Shown piece by piece: positions 43,180-52,949 of a stretch of 64,000 nucleotides of DNA. The stretch spans positions 310,001-374,000 of the forward strand of contig JAVYIG010000887.1 of the NCBI GenBank assembly GCA_035222895.1. Direction: 5' to 3'. The position numbers and the translations under genes were made by a program. The first letter of the stretch is position 1. The number at the start of each line of letters is the position of its first letter. This DNA is from Strongylocentrotus droebachiensis. Lineage: Eukaryota > Echinodermata > Echinoidea > Camarodonta > Strongylocentrotidae. The notes under the pieces are model-generated. The model saw nothing but the letters and a program-made list of their open reading frames with translations, was not told the origin of the DNA and searched no databases.

Positions 43180-44690
43180 TTTGAAATTCAGACAAGGATT
43201 AAGAGTATAGAGAACGGTACAACGCATCGTCTTCTTTCTCTAATAATTTAATGAAACGTCAAAGCTTCACGGAGGAGGGGAGGGGGGGAGGGGAACCTGA
43301 ATTCAGACGAGGATTCAGAGGCGAGAACGGTAATACGAATCGTTAATGATTTAATGAAACGAAAAAGCTTCCGCGCTTCACGCGGGATGAACTGGGGGGA
43401 ACCTAATTCCGACGAGGATTATTTTCGAGAACGGTACAACGAATCGTCTTCGTTCTCTCATATTCTTATGAAACTTAAAAGCTTCCGCGCTTCGAGCGGG
43501 TGGGGGACCTGAATTCAGACGAGGATTAAGAGTCGAGAACGGTACAACGAATCGTCTTCTTTCTCTAATGATTTAATGAAACGTCAAAGCTTCCACGCTT
43601 CGCACTGGAGGGGGAGGGGGCTGAATTTAGACAAGGATTAAGAGTCGAGAACGGTACAACGAATCGTCTTGTTTCTCTAATGATTTAATGAAACGTAAAA
43701 TTTTCCTCACCTCGCGCGGGAGGGGAAAAACTAAACTCAGACGAGAATTATTTTCGAAAACGGTCAACGAATCGTCTTCTTTCTCTAATAATTTATAAGT
43801 CGTAAAATTTTCCGCGCTTCGCGCGGGAGGGGAAAAACTAAACTTAGACGAGAATTATTTACGAAAACGGTACAACGAATCGTCTTCTTTCTCTAATGAT
43901 TTAATGAAACGTAAAAGCTTCTGCGCTTCGCGCGGGAGAGGGGGGAACCTGAATTCAGACGAGAATTATTTTCGAGAACGGTACAACGAATCGTCTCCTT
44001 TCTCCAATAATTTAATAAGTCGTAAAATTTTCCGCGCTTCGCGCGGGAGGGGAAAAACTAAATCAGACGAGAATTATTTTTCGAAAACGGTCAACGAATC
44101 GTCTTCTTTCTCTAATAATTTATAAGTCGTAAAATTTTCCGCGCTTCGCGCGGGAGGGGAAAAACTAAACTTAGACGAGAATTATTTACGAAAACGGTAC
44201 AACGAATCGTCTTCTTTCTCTAATGATTTAATGAAACGTAAAAGCTTCTGCGCTTCGCGCGGGAGAGGGGGGAACCTGAATTCAGACGAGAATTATTTTC
44301 GAGAACGGTACAACGAATCGTCTCCTTTCTCCAATAATTTAATAAGTCGTAAAATTTTCCGCGCTTCGCGCGGGAGGGGAAAAACTAAATCAGACGAGAA
44401 TTATTTTTCGAAAACGGTCAACGAATCGTCTTCTTTCTCTAATAATTTAATAAGTCGTAAAATTTTCCGCGCTTCGCGCGGGAGAGGAAAAATTAAACTC
44501 AGACGAGAATTATTTACGAAAACGGTACAACGAATCGTCTTCTTTCTCTAATAATTTAATAAGTCGTAAAATTTTTCGCGCTTCGCGCAGGAAGGGAAAA
44601 ACTAAATTCAGACGAGAATTATTTTCGAGAACGGTACAACGAATCGTCTCCTTTTTCCAATAATTTAATGAACGTCAAAGCTTCCGCGTT
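43180..44690 (+). repeat. 109-bp minisatellite array with CCGCGCTTCGCGCGG hairpin
   Basis: About thirteen units. Each contains the self-complementary CCGCGCTTCGCGCGG (six-base stem, TTC loop), then GGGAGGGGAAAAACTAA, CAGACGAGAATTATTTTCG, AACGGTACAACGAATCG and TCTTCTTTCTCTAATAATTTA. A 327-bp three-unit block is duplicated with an exact offset (43801 and 44128), so the array grew partly by blocks. Since 327 is divisible by three, short open frames repeat; these are not genes. The same unit fills 57620-58435. Confidence 0.85.
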
Positions 44691-44847
44691 TCACGGAGGA
44701 GGGAGGGGGAAACTCGCCACTCCCTGCACCGACCCCCTCCCCCCCCCCCATTACGTCACTGTTGGTCACCATTACGTACCAATATTTGGCTCGCATAATT
44801 TCAAATTTGGGCCCCCCCCCCCCTAAGAAATCCTGGATCCGCGCCTG

Positions 44848-45010
44848 GTTGATCATTACCAACATTAGACAATAAAGGATCACTCAGGTGAGTAACGGAG
44901 AATCCAGTAGATGAACTGGAATGAGATGTATATAAATATGAATAGGAAAGAAGAACGTTCAGGTGGTGTAAATACACAAAAGGCGTGGTTTATAATATCA
45001 CATTTGTTGT
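44848..45010 (-). pseudogene. LINE ORF2 N-terminal segment upstream of the hAT-like insertion
   Basis: The minus frame reads YTSHSSSSTGFSVTHLSDP and ends GNDQ at the insertion. Omitting the element and one copy of its 8-bp duplication makes this frame run directly into the leader of the endonuclease at 42252. So the LINE was intact here when the element inserted. Confidence 0.65.
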
Positions 45011-45261
45011 ATAATAGAATTAGAGATGGCTCGCAATAGCATGTAATACCAGATTTACTGAAAAGGAAGTTAACTGAATCAATTGTACATAGTTACGTAT
45101 ACATTCATTGGAAATAAGATCCAAGACAAAACACAGATAAGAAATAAAAACAAGAAAATTCATTACTTAGCACTTGTACTAGAACACGTGCAAGAAACTC
45201 ATGGGCTCCTTTCAGCCACCGCACGTAGAAGAAATTTAGACAATTCAGGCAAAAGCAAGAG

Positions 45262-45393
45262 AGAGAAAGAGAAAGAGGGGGGAAGAGGGGGGAGAGAAAG
45301 AGGGGGGAGAAAGAGGGGGGGAGAAAGAGGGGGGGGGGGAGAAGAGGGAGGGGGGGAAAGAGGGAGAGGGGAGAAAGAGGGGGGGGGGGGGAG
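45262..45393. repeat. purine-rich GAGAAAGAGGGGGG repeat
   Basis: A G/A-only tract of about 130 bp with GAGAAAGAGGG as recurring unit. It lies between the two ORFs of the minus-strand LINE. Confidence 0.85.
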
Positions 45394-45599
45394 ATACCCT
45401 TCTTAAGGTATCGGGTTACATGTATGTTTACTTGTTAATCAAACTTAATTCAGAATTTAAAATGCGTTTAAGTTGAAACGGTAAAATAGATGTACATGAC
45501 TATCACACAGTACACAGAGCACATTCCAGAGAAGGTAAAGAATAATTATCGTAACTTTTGTTCAATGCTGAGGTGATTTACCTTACTCCTGCTGGTTAT

Positions 45600-46467
45600 T
45601 CCACTTGGAGGGTGTTTTTTACTTTTTTTCATCCATTTAAGTTCAACTGAAGCTCCGACAACGATTATCTCAGTGGAGACTCCCCGTTTTGCTTCCGGAG
45701 GTAAGCGATCTTGGCAAACATTCCCCTCCTGGCTTTGAGGTCTGTGCGCACTGTGATTCTCACTGACGCCGTGGCGCGATCTTGGGGGATCCTTTGGCGC
45801 TGACCGTTTTCGAAAGCGGCGAGTAGGCGGTTACGATCCTCCATGTAAACGAACTTCGCGATGATTGCATTCGGGGCTTGTGGAAGGGGTCGATGAGGCG
45901 GTAGCTCCGTTGTTGCGTCTTGGTAGGCGGTGTGCGTTTGCGATTGCGATGTCGTTAGCTTCCCTTTCATTGATGCCGACGTGTATGAAGACCTTTTGCA
46001 AGACGTCGCGTACTTTTTCGTCGGGGGTCTCATTAACGCCGTAAAAAAGAAGATTGGCGCGCCGATTGTAAATTTCCATTATGACAATCTTCTCTTCGAG
46101 GTCGGCGATTTTTTCCCCCATTTTCTTTTCAATCGCGGGGAGCTTTACATGCTGAAGGTTGGCAACCAAATCGGAATTCATGCTAATAGAATCCTCGAGT
46201 TCGGTTTGCCTGCGCTTGATGGAGGCCACCTCTGCTGTAAGTAGGTCCAGTTTCCCACCGAGTTTCCGCAAACTGCAGCTGAGCTAGCGGTTATCGAACG
46301 CTGGATGTCGGCGAGCGTCAATTCGGGTTCCGCTTGCGGGCGAAGTAGCGGCTCTCACTTGGGCCTTGCTTGCTGGCACCTTTCGTAGTATTTGCACCTT
46401 GCGGGTCTGGAGATTGGGCGGGTCCGTATGTGCTTACAGATGAACGTAAAGCCCTGGAATTAGCCAT
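45600..46467 (-). pseudogene. LINE ORF1 (L1-like RRM-type nucleic-acid-binding protein), frameshifted
   Basis: A minus-strand ATG at 46467 starts MANSRALRSSVSTYGP, which soon shifts frame. Frame 46271-45831 reads a coiled coil (LTAEVASIKRRQTELEDS, EKKMGEKIADLEEKIVIME) and then IYNRRANLLFYGVNETPDE, the start of the RRM-like domain of LINE ORF1 proteins. A second frame (to 45665) continues with APNAIIAKFVYMEDRNRLL and RITVRTDLKARRGMFAKIAYLR, the C-terminal domain. A final shift leads to GASVELKWMKKSKKHPP. Coiled coil plus RRM plus C-terminal domain is the standard trimeric ORF1 layout. It is co-oriented with, and upstream of, the ORF2 remnants at 40443-45010, so together they form one two-ORF element. 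Confidence 0.8.
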
Positions 46468-46830
46468 TTCCTTCAAAATTCGCCATACTTTACCTGCTTC
46501 TAGTGTGGAATGAGATTCTAAGATATGAATATCCTCTATAGTCCAGTAAAATCATTGAAGCAGAAATGCTTAAGCTCGAGTAAGGGTTCGTTGGGTGAAT
46601 AAAAGGGCGGTGGCTGGAGAGAGTAAAAATTACACGTCCGTTCCCATTGAAGTGTAAGTGCCTTTCTCCTTCTCGTCCCCTTTTCTTTTATTCTCCTTCT
46701 TTTCTTTTCTTCTTCTTTTCCTTTCCTTTTCATTCTCCTTTTCCTCGTTCTCCTTCCCTTCCTCTTCCCCTTTTCAAAATGATAGAGGGCGGCCGCCCCC
46801 TGCCCCCTGGGGTGCCGTCCCTTGGGTAGA
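46468..46830. other. LINE 5' flank and CT-rich tract
   Basis: No gene. A C/T-rich simple tract spans about 46667-46775, followed by the palindrome GGCGGCCGCC at 46790. Confidence 0.5.
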
Positions 46831-46996
46831 TGTTACTTGGCAAATCGATGTTGGGCAAATTTTGTCCAATAATTGGGTTATTTTTTACCAACCATGTAGT
46901 ACTTACCGATGAAATAATTGGGTAATGTTATTGGGCAAATCAAAGTTGGGCCATTTTTGTTCAACATTATTTTGGGTAATTTTCTCCCAACTTTTT

Positions 46997-47136
46997 ATAA
47001 TTGTTGCCCGACTTGTGTTTGCCCAGTAACATCTGCCCAACTACTGTAATTTTGAACATACCCAATTAAATGTTCAAAATTACAGTAGTTGGGCAGACTG
47101 ATGTTACTGGGCAAACGCAAGTCGGGCAACAATTAT
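46997..47136. repeat. 140-bp palindrome
   Basis: The left arm ATAATTGTTGCCCGACTTG pairs with the right arm CAAGTCGGGCAACAATTAT. The inner arms pair through CTACTGTAATTTTGAACAT, leaving a loop of about 10 bases near 47060-47069. Non-coding. Confidence 0.85.
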
Positions 47137-47164
47137 CGAACATAATGGGGTCTTGTTCTCATAT

Positions 47165-47260
47165 TAGAGGTGTTGGTCGAGTGGATATGTCACAGGACTA
47201 TGGATCACAAGGCCCGCGTTTCGACTCCCGCCGCGGCGCTAATGTCCTTTTATATATAAT
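47165..47260 (+). mobile_element. SINE head, second copy
   Basis: TTGGTCGAGTGGATATG (box A region, about 47173) and GTTTCGACTCCCGCCG (box B, about 47218) match the tRNA-like head of the SINE at 18643, and the following CGCTAATGTCCTTT matches the start of its body. It is truncated soon after, at the palindrome starting 47269. Confidence 0.7.
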
Positions 47261-47268
47261 ATTTTATA

Positions 47269-47829
47269 CAACTCATTTGACCAACTAGTGTCTAATATGC
47301 TACACATTATGATGAGAATTAGCTGAATTTCTAATTGGGTAGATTTTTGTTGGTTAAAAGTTTGGTATTTTCTTTTTATCCAACACTGGGTAAATCATGC
47401 AAAATCTTTAATTTACCCAACAATGATTGGTTGGACACATAATCGCCCTCATGTTTGGTAAAAATTGGGCAATTTTTTGCCCAATATTTTTTAAAGTGAT
47501 ATGTGTTAGGAATTAAGATTGATAGCCAAATATTTTCCTTCATCTGGTGAAAACAGCTAATAAACATCCTCAAAGAGTCAAACTAACGCAATGTAGGCTA
47601 CACAAAAAGCGTGCACTCTAAAAAAAAATTGGCCAATTTTTACCCAACATGAGGGCGATTATGTGTCCAACCAACTATTGGGTAAATTAAAGATTTTGCA
47701 TGATTTACCCAGTGTTGGATAAAAAGAATTAACCCAACTTTTAACCAACAAAAGATTACCCAATTAGAAATTCAGCTACTTCTCATCATAATGTGTAGCA
47801 TATTAGACACTAGTTGGTCAAATGAGTTG
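47269..47829. mobile_element. 561-bp palindromic element
   Basis: The outer ends CAACTCATTTGACCAACTAG and CTAGTTGGTCAAATGAGTTG are exact inverses. Arms of about 200 bp pair with few differences around a centre near 47550 (GCATATTAGACAC, TTACCCAATTAG, TTGGTTGGACACATAATCG). Non-coding. The LINE at 47830 starts directly at its right edge. Confidence 0.8.
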
Positions 47830-48369
47830 ACTTCGACGCAGCGGCGAATAAGATCAACAACTTCTTCGTGAACATTGCAAACGACATTCCTAGATTGGAC
47901 CCTTCTAGTTTGCCGTCATATCTACCGGCTGACCAACCACTTCCCCTTGTTCAACCATGGGAAGTTTATAGCGAGTTGAAAGCCATTAAACAACGGAAAA
48001 CTCCTGGACCGGACGGCATTTCGGCCAGACTTGTCAAGAAATTCGCTTATGAGCTTTGCTGTCCGCTTACTGATATTCTAAACGCATCTTTTAGTCAGTC
48101 CATTGTACCAGAGCGTTGGAAGAGAGCGCATGTTGTTCCCATTCCCAAGACATCTCAAGCATCTATCGATAACCTCAGACCAGTATCTTTGACTGATCAT
48201 TTTGCCAAGATAGCCGAAAAGTTCATTGCTAAGTGGACTTTCAGCGACATGGAGAACACCATAGACCCAGCACAATTCGGGAACATGAGGGCTATATCTA
48301 CCTCTCACTACTTGATTGATTTCCTACAAATGATTCACAGCAACGCTGACAAGCCCAAAATCATTACTA
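47830..48369 (+). pseudogene. LINE 2 ORF2, segment 1 (RT fingers)
   Basis: The frame reads ANKINNFFVNIANDIPRLD, then KQRKTPGPDGISARLVKKF, then SIVPERWKRAHVVPIPK, NLRPVSLTDHFAKIAEKF and QFGNMRAISTSHYLIDFLQ. These are the first conserved blocks of non-LTR reverse transcriptase in their normal order. The endonuclease is missing to the left, where the palindrome ends, so the copy is 5'-truncated or cut. The frame stops at the TA-flanked insertion (48370) in ...KPKIIT. Confidence 0.85.
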
Positions 48370-49298
48370 CACTGTCGCTCATAAAGGTGGAATATTTTAG
48401 TTTTACCCCAATTTATGAAATTATTTGAAAAATTATTTAAAAATAGTAGATATAGATAATAGTATACATTCTCAGATTTTATTGAATAATAACTTGCCAA
48501 TGTGTGTTTTGCGGAAATGCTAAAGCATGTGTATGCTACTATGCTTATTATCTAGGGGACCTACGCTCTCAAGTCATAAATGACAGTAATGAGGATTAAT
48601 GCCCCACAAAAGGGCACTAATATAGCACATCGACACGGTTTTGATCCTGGGGCCTCACAGTTACGAGGCCATTGTTTTGTCACTGAACCATGACTGTACG
48701 CAGCGGGGGCTAGGGTAGGGGGCAGTTTCCATAAATAAAATAAAAAACAGAAAATGCAATAAATTTGCAATAATTTATTGCATTTTACCCCGGTCCCCAA
48801 CATAAACAAATCCTCTGGACGGCCATGCATTATGGCTCAAGGCATGGACACACATAATTTTTTTTAATGTTAGGCACTGGGGTTAAATGCAATAAATTAT
48901 TGAAAATTTATTGCATTTTCTGTGTTTTTTAAATTTATGGAAACTGCCCCCTACCCTAGCCCCCGCTGCGTACAGTCATGGTTCAGTGACAAAGCAATGG
49001 CCTCGTAACTGTGAGGCCCCAGGATCAAAACCGTGTCGATGTGCTATATTAGTGCCCTTTTGTGGGGCATTAATCCTCATTACTGTCATTTATGACTTAA
49101 TGGCATAGGTCCCCTAGTTGATAAGCATAGTAGCATACACATGCTTTAACAGTCACGCAAAACACACATTGGCAAATTATTATTCAATAAAATCTGAGAA
49201 TGTATACTATTATCTAGATCTATTATTTTTAAATTATTTTTAAAATAATTCCATAAATTGGAATTAAAACAAAAATTCCACCTTTATGAGCGACAGTG
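48370..49298. mobile_element. 929-bp palindromic TA-flanked element (Tc1/mariner-like ends)
   Basis: The ends CACTGTCGCTCATAAAGG and its exact inverse (24 matching bases in all) are bordered by TA (48368-48369 and 49299-49300), the Tc1/mariner target duplication. The two halves are long inverted arms around a centre near 48835. Each arm contains a tRNA-like stretch with GGCCTCGTAACTGTGAGGCC and GGATCAAAACC (plus sense 48975-49032, inverse about 48636-48700), reminiscent of a tRNA-derived SINE. No transposase is present. Taking out the element and one TA leaves the LINE reading frame open across the site. Confidence 0.85.
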
Positions 49299-49300
49299 TA

Positions 49301-49402
49301 CAATGGTGACAACGGACTTCAGTAAAGCGTTCGATAGGATAGACCACAATATAGCTGTCCTCAAACTGCTCCAGATGAACGTCCGTCCGAGTGCTGTAGC
49401 AT
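49301..49402 (+). pseudogene. LINE 2 ORF2, segment 2 (RT motif A)
   Basis: Reads TMVTTDFSKAFDRIDHNIAV and ends at GVA-like codons (SAVA) where a hAT-like element begins. TDFSKAFDRIDH contains the first catalytic Asp of the reverse transcriptase. The frame is continuous with segment 1 and segment 3. Confidence 0.8.
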
Positions 49403-50455
49403 CAACGCTCAAAATACACGGGGGCGGTGGGCGATTCGCCCCCGTGAGCTCCATAATCGCCCCCGTCAGGTTGCTCACGGGGGCGATTGCAAAATAAAAA
49501 ATCGCCCCCGTGGAATTTTAAAATAAAGATTATCTTTTCTGATATAACTTTAACACAATATTGAGTATCAATTTTCAAACCTTAAACCCATGAAATGGAA
49601 CTTAGATAGCGCTATCTCTCCCATCTCTATGAGTATTACCGATACAAAAAAAACGGAAGCTCGCACTATATTGTGCGGCCGTCAGCAGTGGCTATACTGC
49701 GCCGGTATAGCCACGTATAGCACGCTGATCGACGCCCAATATCTGCTGGAGCTGGAGACAAAATATGCAGAAGTTTTTCGTTGTGAAAAGTGTGAATCCT
49801 CTGAAATCTGGTGATTCAAAAAAGACCAGCAAATTATGTACCTCGACCAGTAAATCAATATCGAGAAGAAGAACAAGACCGAAGATGTTGCAGGGGCGGA
49901 TCTAGGCGGTTTAGGGGGTTTAACCCTCCTACACCCCCCCCCCTCCCCCTTGGGCTGCCAAGTGAAAATGTGATGTGCATAGAAAAATGCCATCATGTGT
50001 CCAGACCTACACAGTATAGATGTCAGTAGATGCCAGGAAAGCATCACTTACGGGGGTTAAAATAGCACCAAAAAAATGCTCCGCACGTTTATAGTAGATG
50101 CCAGGAAAATATCACTTACGGGGGTTCAAAATAGCGCCAAAAAAATCGCCTCGCCGCTTCGCGGCTCGTGGACGATGCTCCGCATGTTAGTAGATGTCAG
50201 GAAAACATCACTGTCTTACGGGGGTTCAAAATAGCAACAATAAAAATCGCCTCGCCGCTATGCGGCTCGTGGACGATAAATGATAATGATAAAAAACAAG
50301 GAATTTAGGAGTTTCATGGGTACCAATTCGATGGAAATTTGTATTAAAATAAGAGCCCCCGTCAGCACTAAAAGAGCCCCCGTGAGAAGGCTCACGGGGG
50401 CTCTGTTTGGGGGGAAGAGCCCCCGTGGACAAAAAATTAATTTGAGCCCTGTACA
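49403..50455. mobile_element. hAT-like element A2, related to 28028-29303
   Basis: The left end CAACGCTCAAAATACAC and the right end, complemented, CAGGGCTCAAATTAAT match the ends of element A1, and the interior is A1 in reverse orientation (GAAAAGTGTGAATCCTCTGA, GGCCCC/GGGGGCTC hairpins, GTGGACGATGCTCCGC). GTAGCAT flanks both sides (49396-49402, 50456-50462), 7 bases of a probable 8-bp duplication with one mismatch. The LINE frame continues cleanly across the site. Contains a nested MITE end CAGGGGCGGATCTAGG at 49891 and no transposase. Confidence 0.75.
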
Positions 50456-50930
50456 GTAGCATGGATAGCGAACTTTCTCACCAAACGACAACAGAGCGTG
50501 AAATATCGAACGACGCTCTCTGATTGGCTGGAAGTTTCTGCAGGGGCTCCACAAGGGACTAGACTCGGTCCCATTATCTTCCTGGCTATCATCAACGAGG
50601 CATGCCGGAGGTCACCGTCGTCTTACTGGAAATATGTGGATGACCTAACAATGCTAGAATGCAGGAAATCCCCATCGTCACCGAATATCCAGTCAAGTGT
50701 GAGCAACCTACAAGAATGGACTGTAGACAACAACATGAAACTGAACCACAAAAAGTGTTCTGTGATGACAGTAACTTTCATGCGTGAACCACCCCAACCG
50801 CCTGTCTTCCAAATTGATGGACATGACATTAGTCGAGTAGATTGTGTCAAATTACTAGGGGTTTTCATCCAAAAAGATCTAAAATGGACTTCTCATGTCA
50901 ATGAAATTGTTAAGAAGGCAAACATGAGGC
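50456..50930 (+). pseudogene. LINE 2 ORF2, segment 3 (RT motifs B and C)
   Basis: Reads WIANFLTKRQQSVKYRTTL, then GAPQGTRLGPIIFLAIIN (motif B) and YWKYVDDLTMLE (motif C with the catalytic Asp pair, about 50640), then LQEWTVDNNMKLNHKKC and VDCVKLLGVFIQKDLKW. All catalytic residues are intact. It ends at NMR where another hAT-like element inserted. Confidence 0.85.
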
Positions 50931-51289
50931 CAGGGGCGTACGCAGGATTTTTTCAAGGGGGGGGGGGGGGGGTTTAAAATCGGGCCCAAAATATTAAGCG
51001 GACACTTTTTTTTTTTTTTTGGTCTCGAAATTTGAAAATTTGACATTTTTCTTCGTTGGGGGGGGGGGGGGGGGTAAGGTCAACTTTTATAGGGTAGCCA
51101 TGGGCATAATTTTTTTTATTTTTTTTTATTTTTTTTTATTAAAAGAAAGAAGAAAAAAAATCCAAAGGGGGGGGGGGGGTTTTAGGTTTTTTTAGGGGGG
51201 TTTACACACATAAAAATACCAAAGGGGGGGGGTGGGGTTTGAACCCCCAACCCCCCCCCCCCCCCCCCCCCCCCCTGCGTACGCCCCTG
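50931..51289. mobile_element. hAT-like MITE C (359 bp)
   Basis: A perfect 16-bp inverted repeat: CAGGGGCGTACGCAGG at the left (50931) and CCTGCGTACGCCCCTG at the right (51274-51289). A perfect 8-bp duplication CATGAGGC lies at 50923-50930 and 51290-51297. The interior is almost entirely G-, T-, A- and C-runs, with no coding capacity. It is inserted in frame-preserving context in LINE 2. Confidence 0.9.
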
Positions 51290-51297
51290 CATGAGGC

Positions 51298-51753
51298 TGC
51301 ATATGCTGAGAGTTCTCACTAAATTTCGATTGCCCTTGGATGATCTAGTGCTCATTTTACTGTTCATACATAAGGCCAGTGTTGGAATATTGTGCGCCCG
51401 TTTGGAACTCCGGCTTGTCTGCCAAACAAAATGAACAAATAGCGAGAATTCAAAAGCGAGCGTGCCGCCTCATGTTAGGGCCACGTTTTGTCTCGTATCA
51501 AAACGCTCTTCAACTGTGTAAAGTGTCCTCTTTGAGTGACCGCAGAGAATGTCTGTGCCTCAAATTTGCAAAGAAGCTGCTTGAGCCTGGGTCAAAGTTT
51601 AGTCATTGGCTGCCCCAAACACGTGGGGACTCCCATTCTCGAAATCTGAGAAATAAAAGCAAGCTCACTGAAATGTCATGCAAAACGACACGGTATAGAA
51701 ACAGTCCGTTGCCATATCTAGTCAGATTGTTAAACGCTCATAGTACTGAATAA
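51298..51753 (+). pseudogene. LINE 2 ORF2, segment 4 (C terminus)
   Basis: LHMLRVLTKFRLPLDDLVL continues segment 3. A one-base shift near 51365 then gives YIRPVLEYCAPVWNSGLSAK and IARIQKRACRLMLG, the conserved C-terminal block of non-LTR RT proteins, ending at a TAA at 51751. Apart from this shift and the insertions, the LINE copy has few lesions. Confidence 0.8.
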
Positions 51754-52816
51754 TTACCAGTTTCACCTTCGACGAGCACATTCATTGTTCTCTACTACTT
51801 TCACTCTCTCAATATCCCTATTTTTCCCTCTCTTTCAGTGCTGTGCTCCGGAGCGGGGAGACCCTCTTCATGGCTTTCTTGTTCTCTAGCTCTCTGTCTT
51901 GTTACTCTCACTCTTTGTCTCCCCTCCCTCTCTCTCCTTCTCTCTCTCTCTCCTCTCTCTCTTTCTCTCTCTCTCTATCTCTCTTTATCTCCCTATCTCT
52001 CTCCCACCCTCCCCCTCTCTCTCTCTCCCTTTTCCCACTCTCCTTCTTTCTCTCTTTCTCTATCTCTCTCTCTATTTCTCTGATATAACTTCCTAAATAA
52101 AAGGGTGACATGTGAATGCATTTTTGAATAATGTTATAGAATTTTACATTTTTAACTAAATCAGATTTATTTGTACAAAATCCTGTTTGACTTTTTAACG
52201 ATTCCCAAGATGATACACTTTAGATCGAATATTATTATTATTACAATGGCAACCTTTTACCCATGTTTTTATGCGAAACTTATCTTCTTTTTATGCAATA
52301 TTCTACATGTACCTGTCACTAAATTGGCCCAAATACAAAATGTTCTGCATTTTACCTACAATGTATAATTTGTATAATCTGTTTAAATCATTGGAGCATC
52401 TATTTGACTTTATAATTCCTGGATTTGGTTTCTGTTGTTGTCTCTGTTTCTGTTATTGAAGAAAACATTATAACCATACCTTACCCATCTGGCTATGCAT
52501 TTTCCAACCAAAACATTTAATTCTTTTGAATATCAAAATGTATTACTATTCATATATTGTATAAGTTTAATATATAATTTTATTGCAAATATGGTATTAC
52601 AATTCGAATTACTATATATGTACCAAGCAATTTGCCAAGGTCGTTGAAGCACAATTATATATCATATGTACAAAAGAATTCCAATTTTACTACCATAATG
52701 CTACCATGCATATAATGTTTTACATGTAATTTTACTTTGTCACTGATGTATACTTTGTAAAAGAAACTGCAATTCGGCTCTCGGGCCGCAAATGTTTTGT
52801 AATGAAATAAACCATT

Positions 52817-52848
<32 letters not shown>

Positions 52849-52850
52849 CC
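51754..52850 (+). mobile_element. LINE 2 3' UTR with (CT)n tract and (AAAT)n tail
   Basis: Non-coding. A CT-rich microsatellite spans about 51865-52082. The 3' end shows TCGGCTCTCGGGCCGCAAAT (a short GC hairpin), then AATGAAATAAACC and eight copies of AAAT to 52848, typical of a LINE 3' end with a simple tandem tail. The open frames in the CT tract are low-complexity by-products. Confidence 0.7.
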
Positions 52851-52949
52851 TTGTAATCAGTTATTGTTAATACATGCTTTTTTCCTTGTAAATATGTTTT
52901 TAAGTTACACAACCTTGCCATTTCCTTGTAATAATTTGTGTACATTACC

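Larger units (their letters stand above)
42261..44847. mobile_element. hAT-like element B (2587 bp) carrying minisatellites
   Basis: A perfect 8-bp target-site duplication GTTGATCA flanks it (42253-42260 and 44848-44855). The ends CAGGCGCGGATCCAGG (42261-42276) and CCTGGATCCGCGCCTG (44832-44847) are a perfect 16-bp inverted repeat. It splits the N-terminal part of a LINE ORF2. The interior has G- and C-runs, purine-rich tracts (42316-42450), reversed units of a 95-bp minisatellite (about 42905-43085) and a long 109-bp minisatellite array (about 43180-44690). No transposase is present; it would have needed one in trans. Ends and duplication length fit the hAT superfamily. Confidence 0.9.
46831..47860. 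repeat. TTGGGYAA-rich region
   Basis: The octamer TTGGG(C/T)AA and its complement recur more than fifteen times in this kilobase, both inside and outside the two palindromes at 46997-47136 and 47269-47829. The density is far above chance and suggests that both palindromes belong to one repeat family built on this motif. Confidence 0.6.

Noticed and set aside
43904-44551. Repeated frame KRKSFCASRGRGG as a protein family
   Set aside because: It comes from the 327-bp block duplication of the 109-bp minisatellite. Single-base differences between units break the frame elsewhere.
51838-52111. Ser/Leu-rich hydrophobic frames (possible membrane protein)
   Set aside because: They are read from a (CT)n microsatellite in a LINE 3' UTR, open in several frames on both strands.
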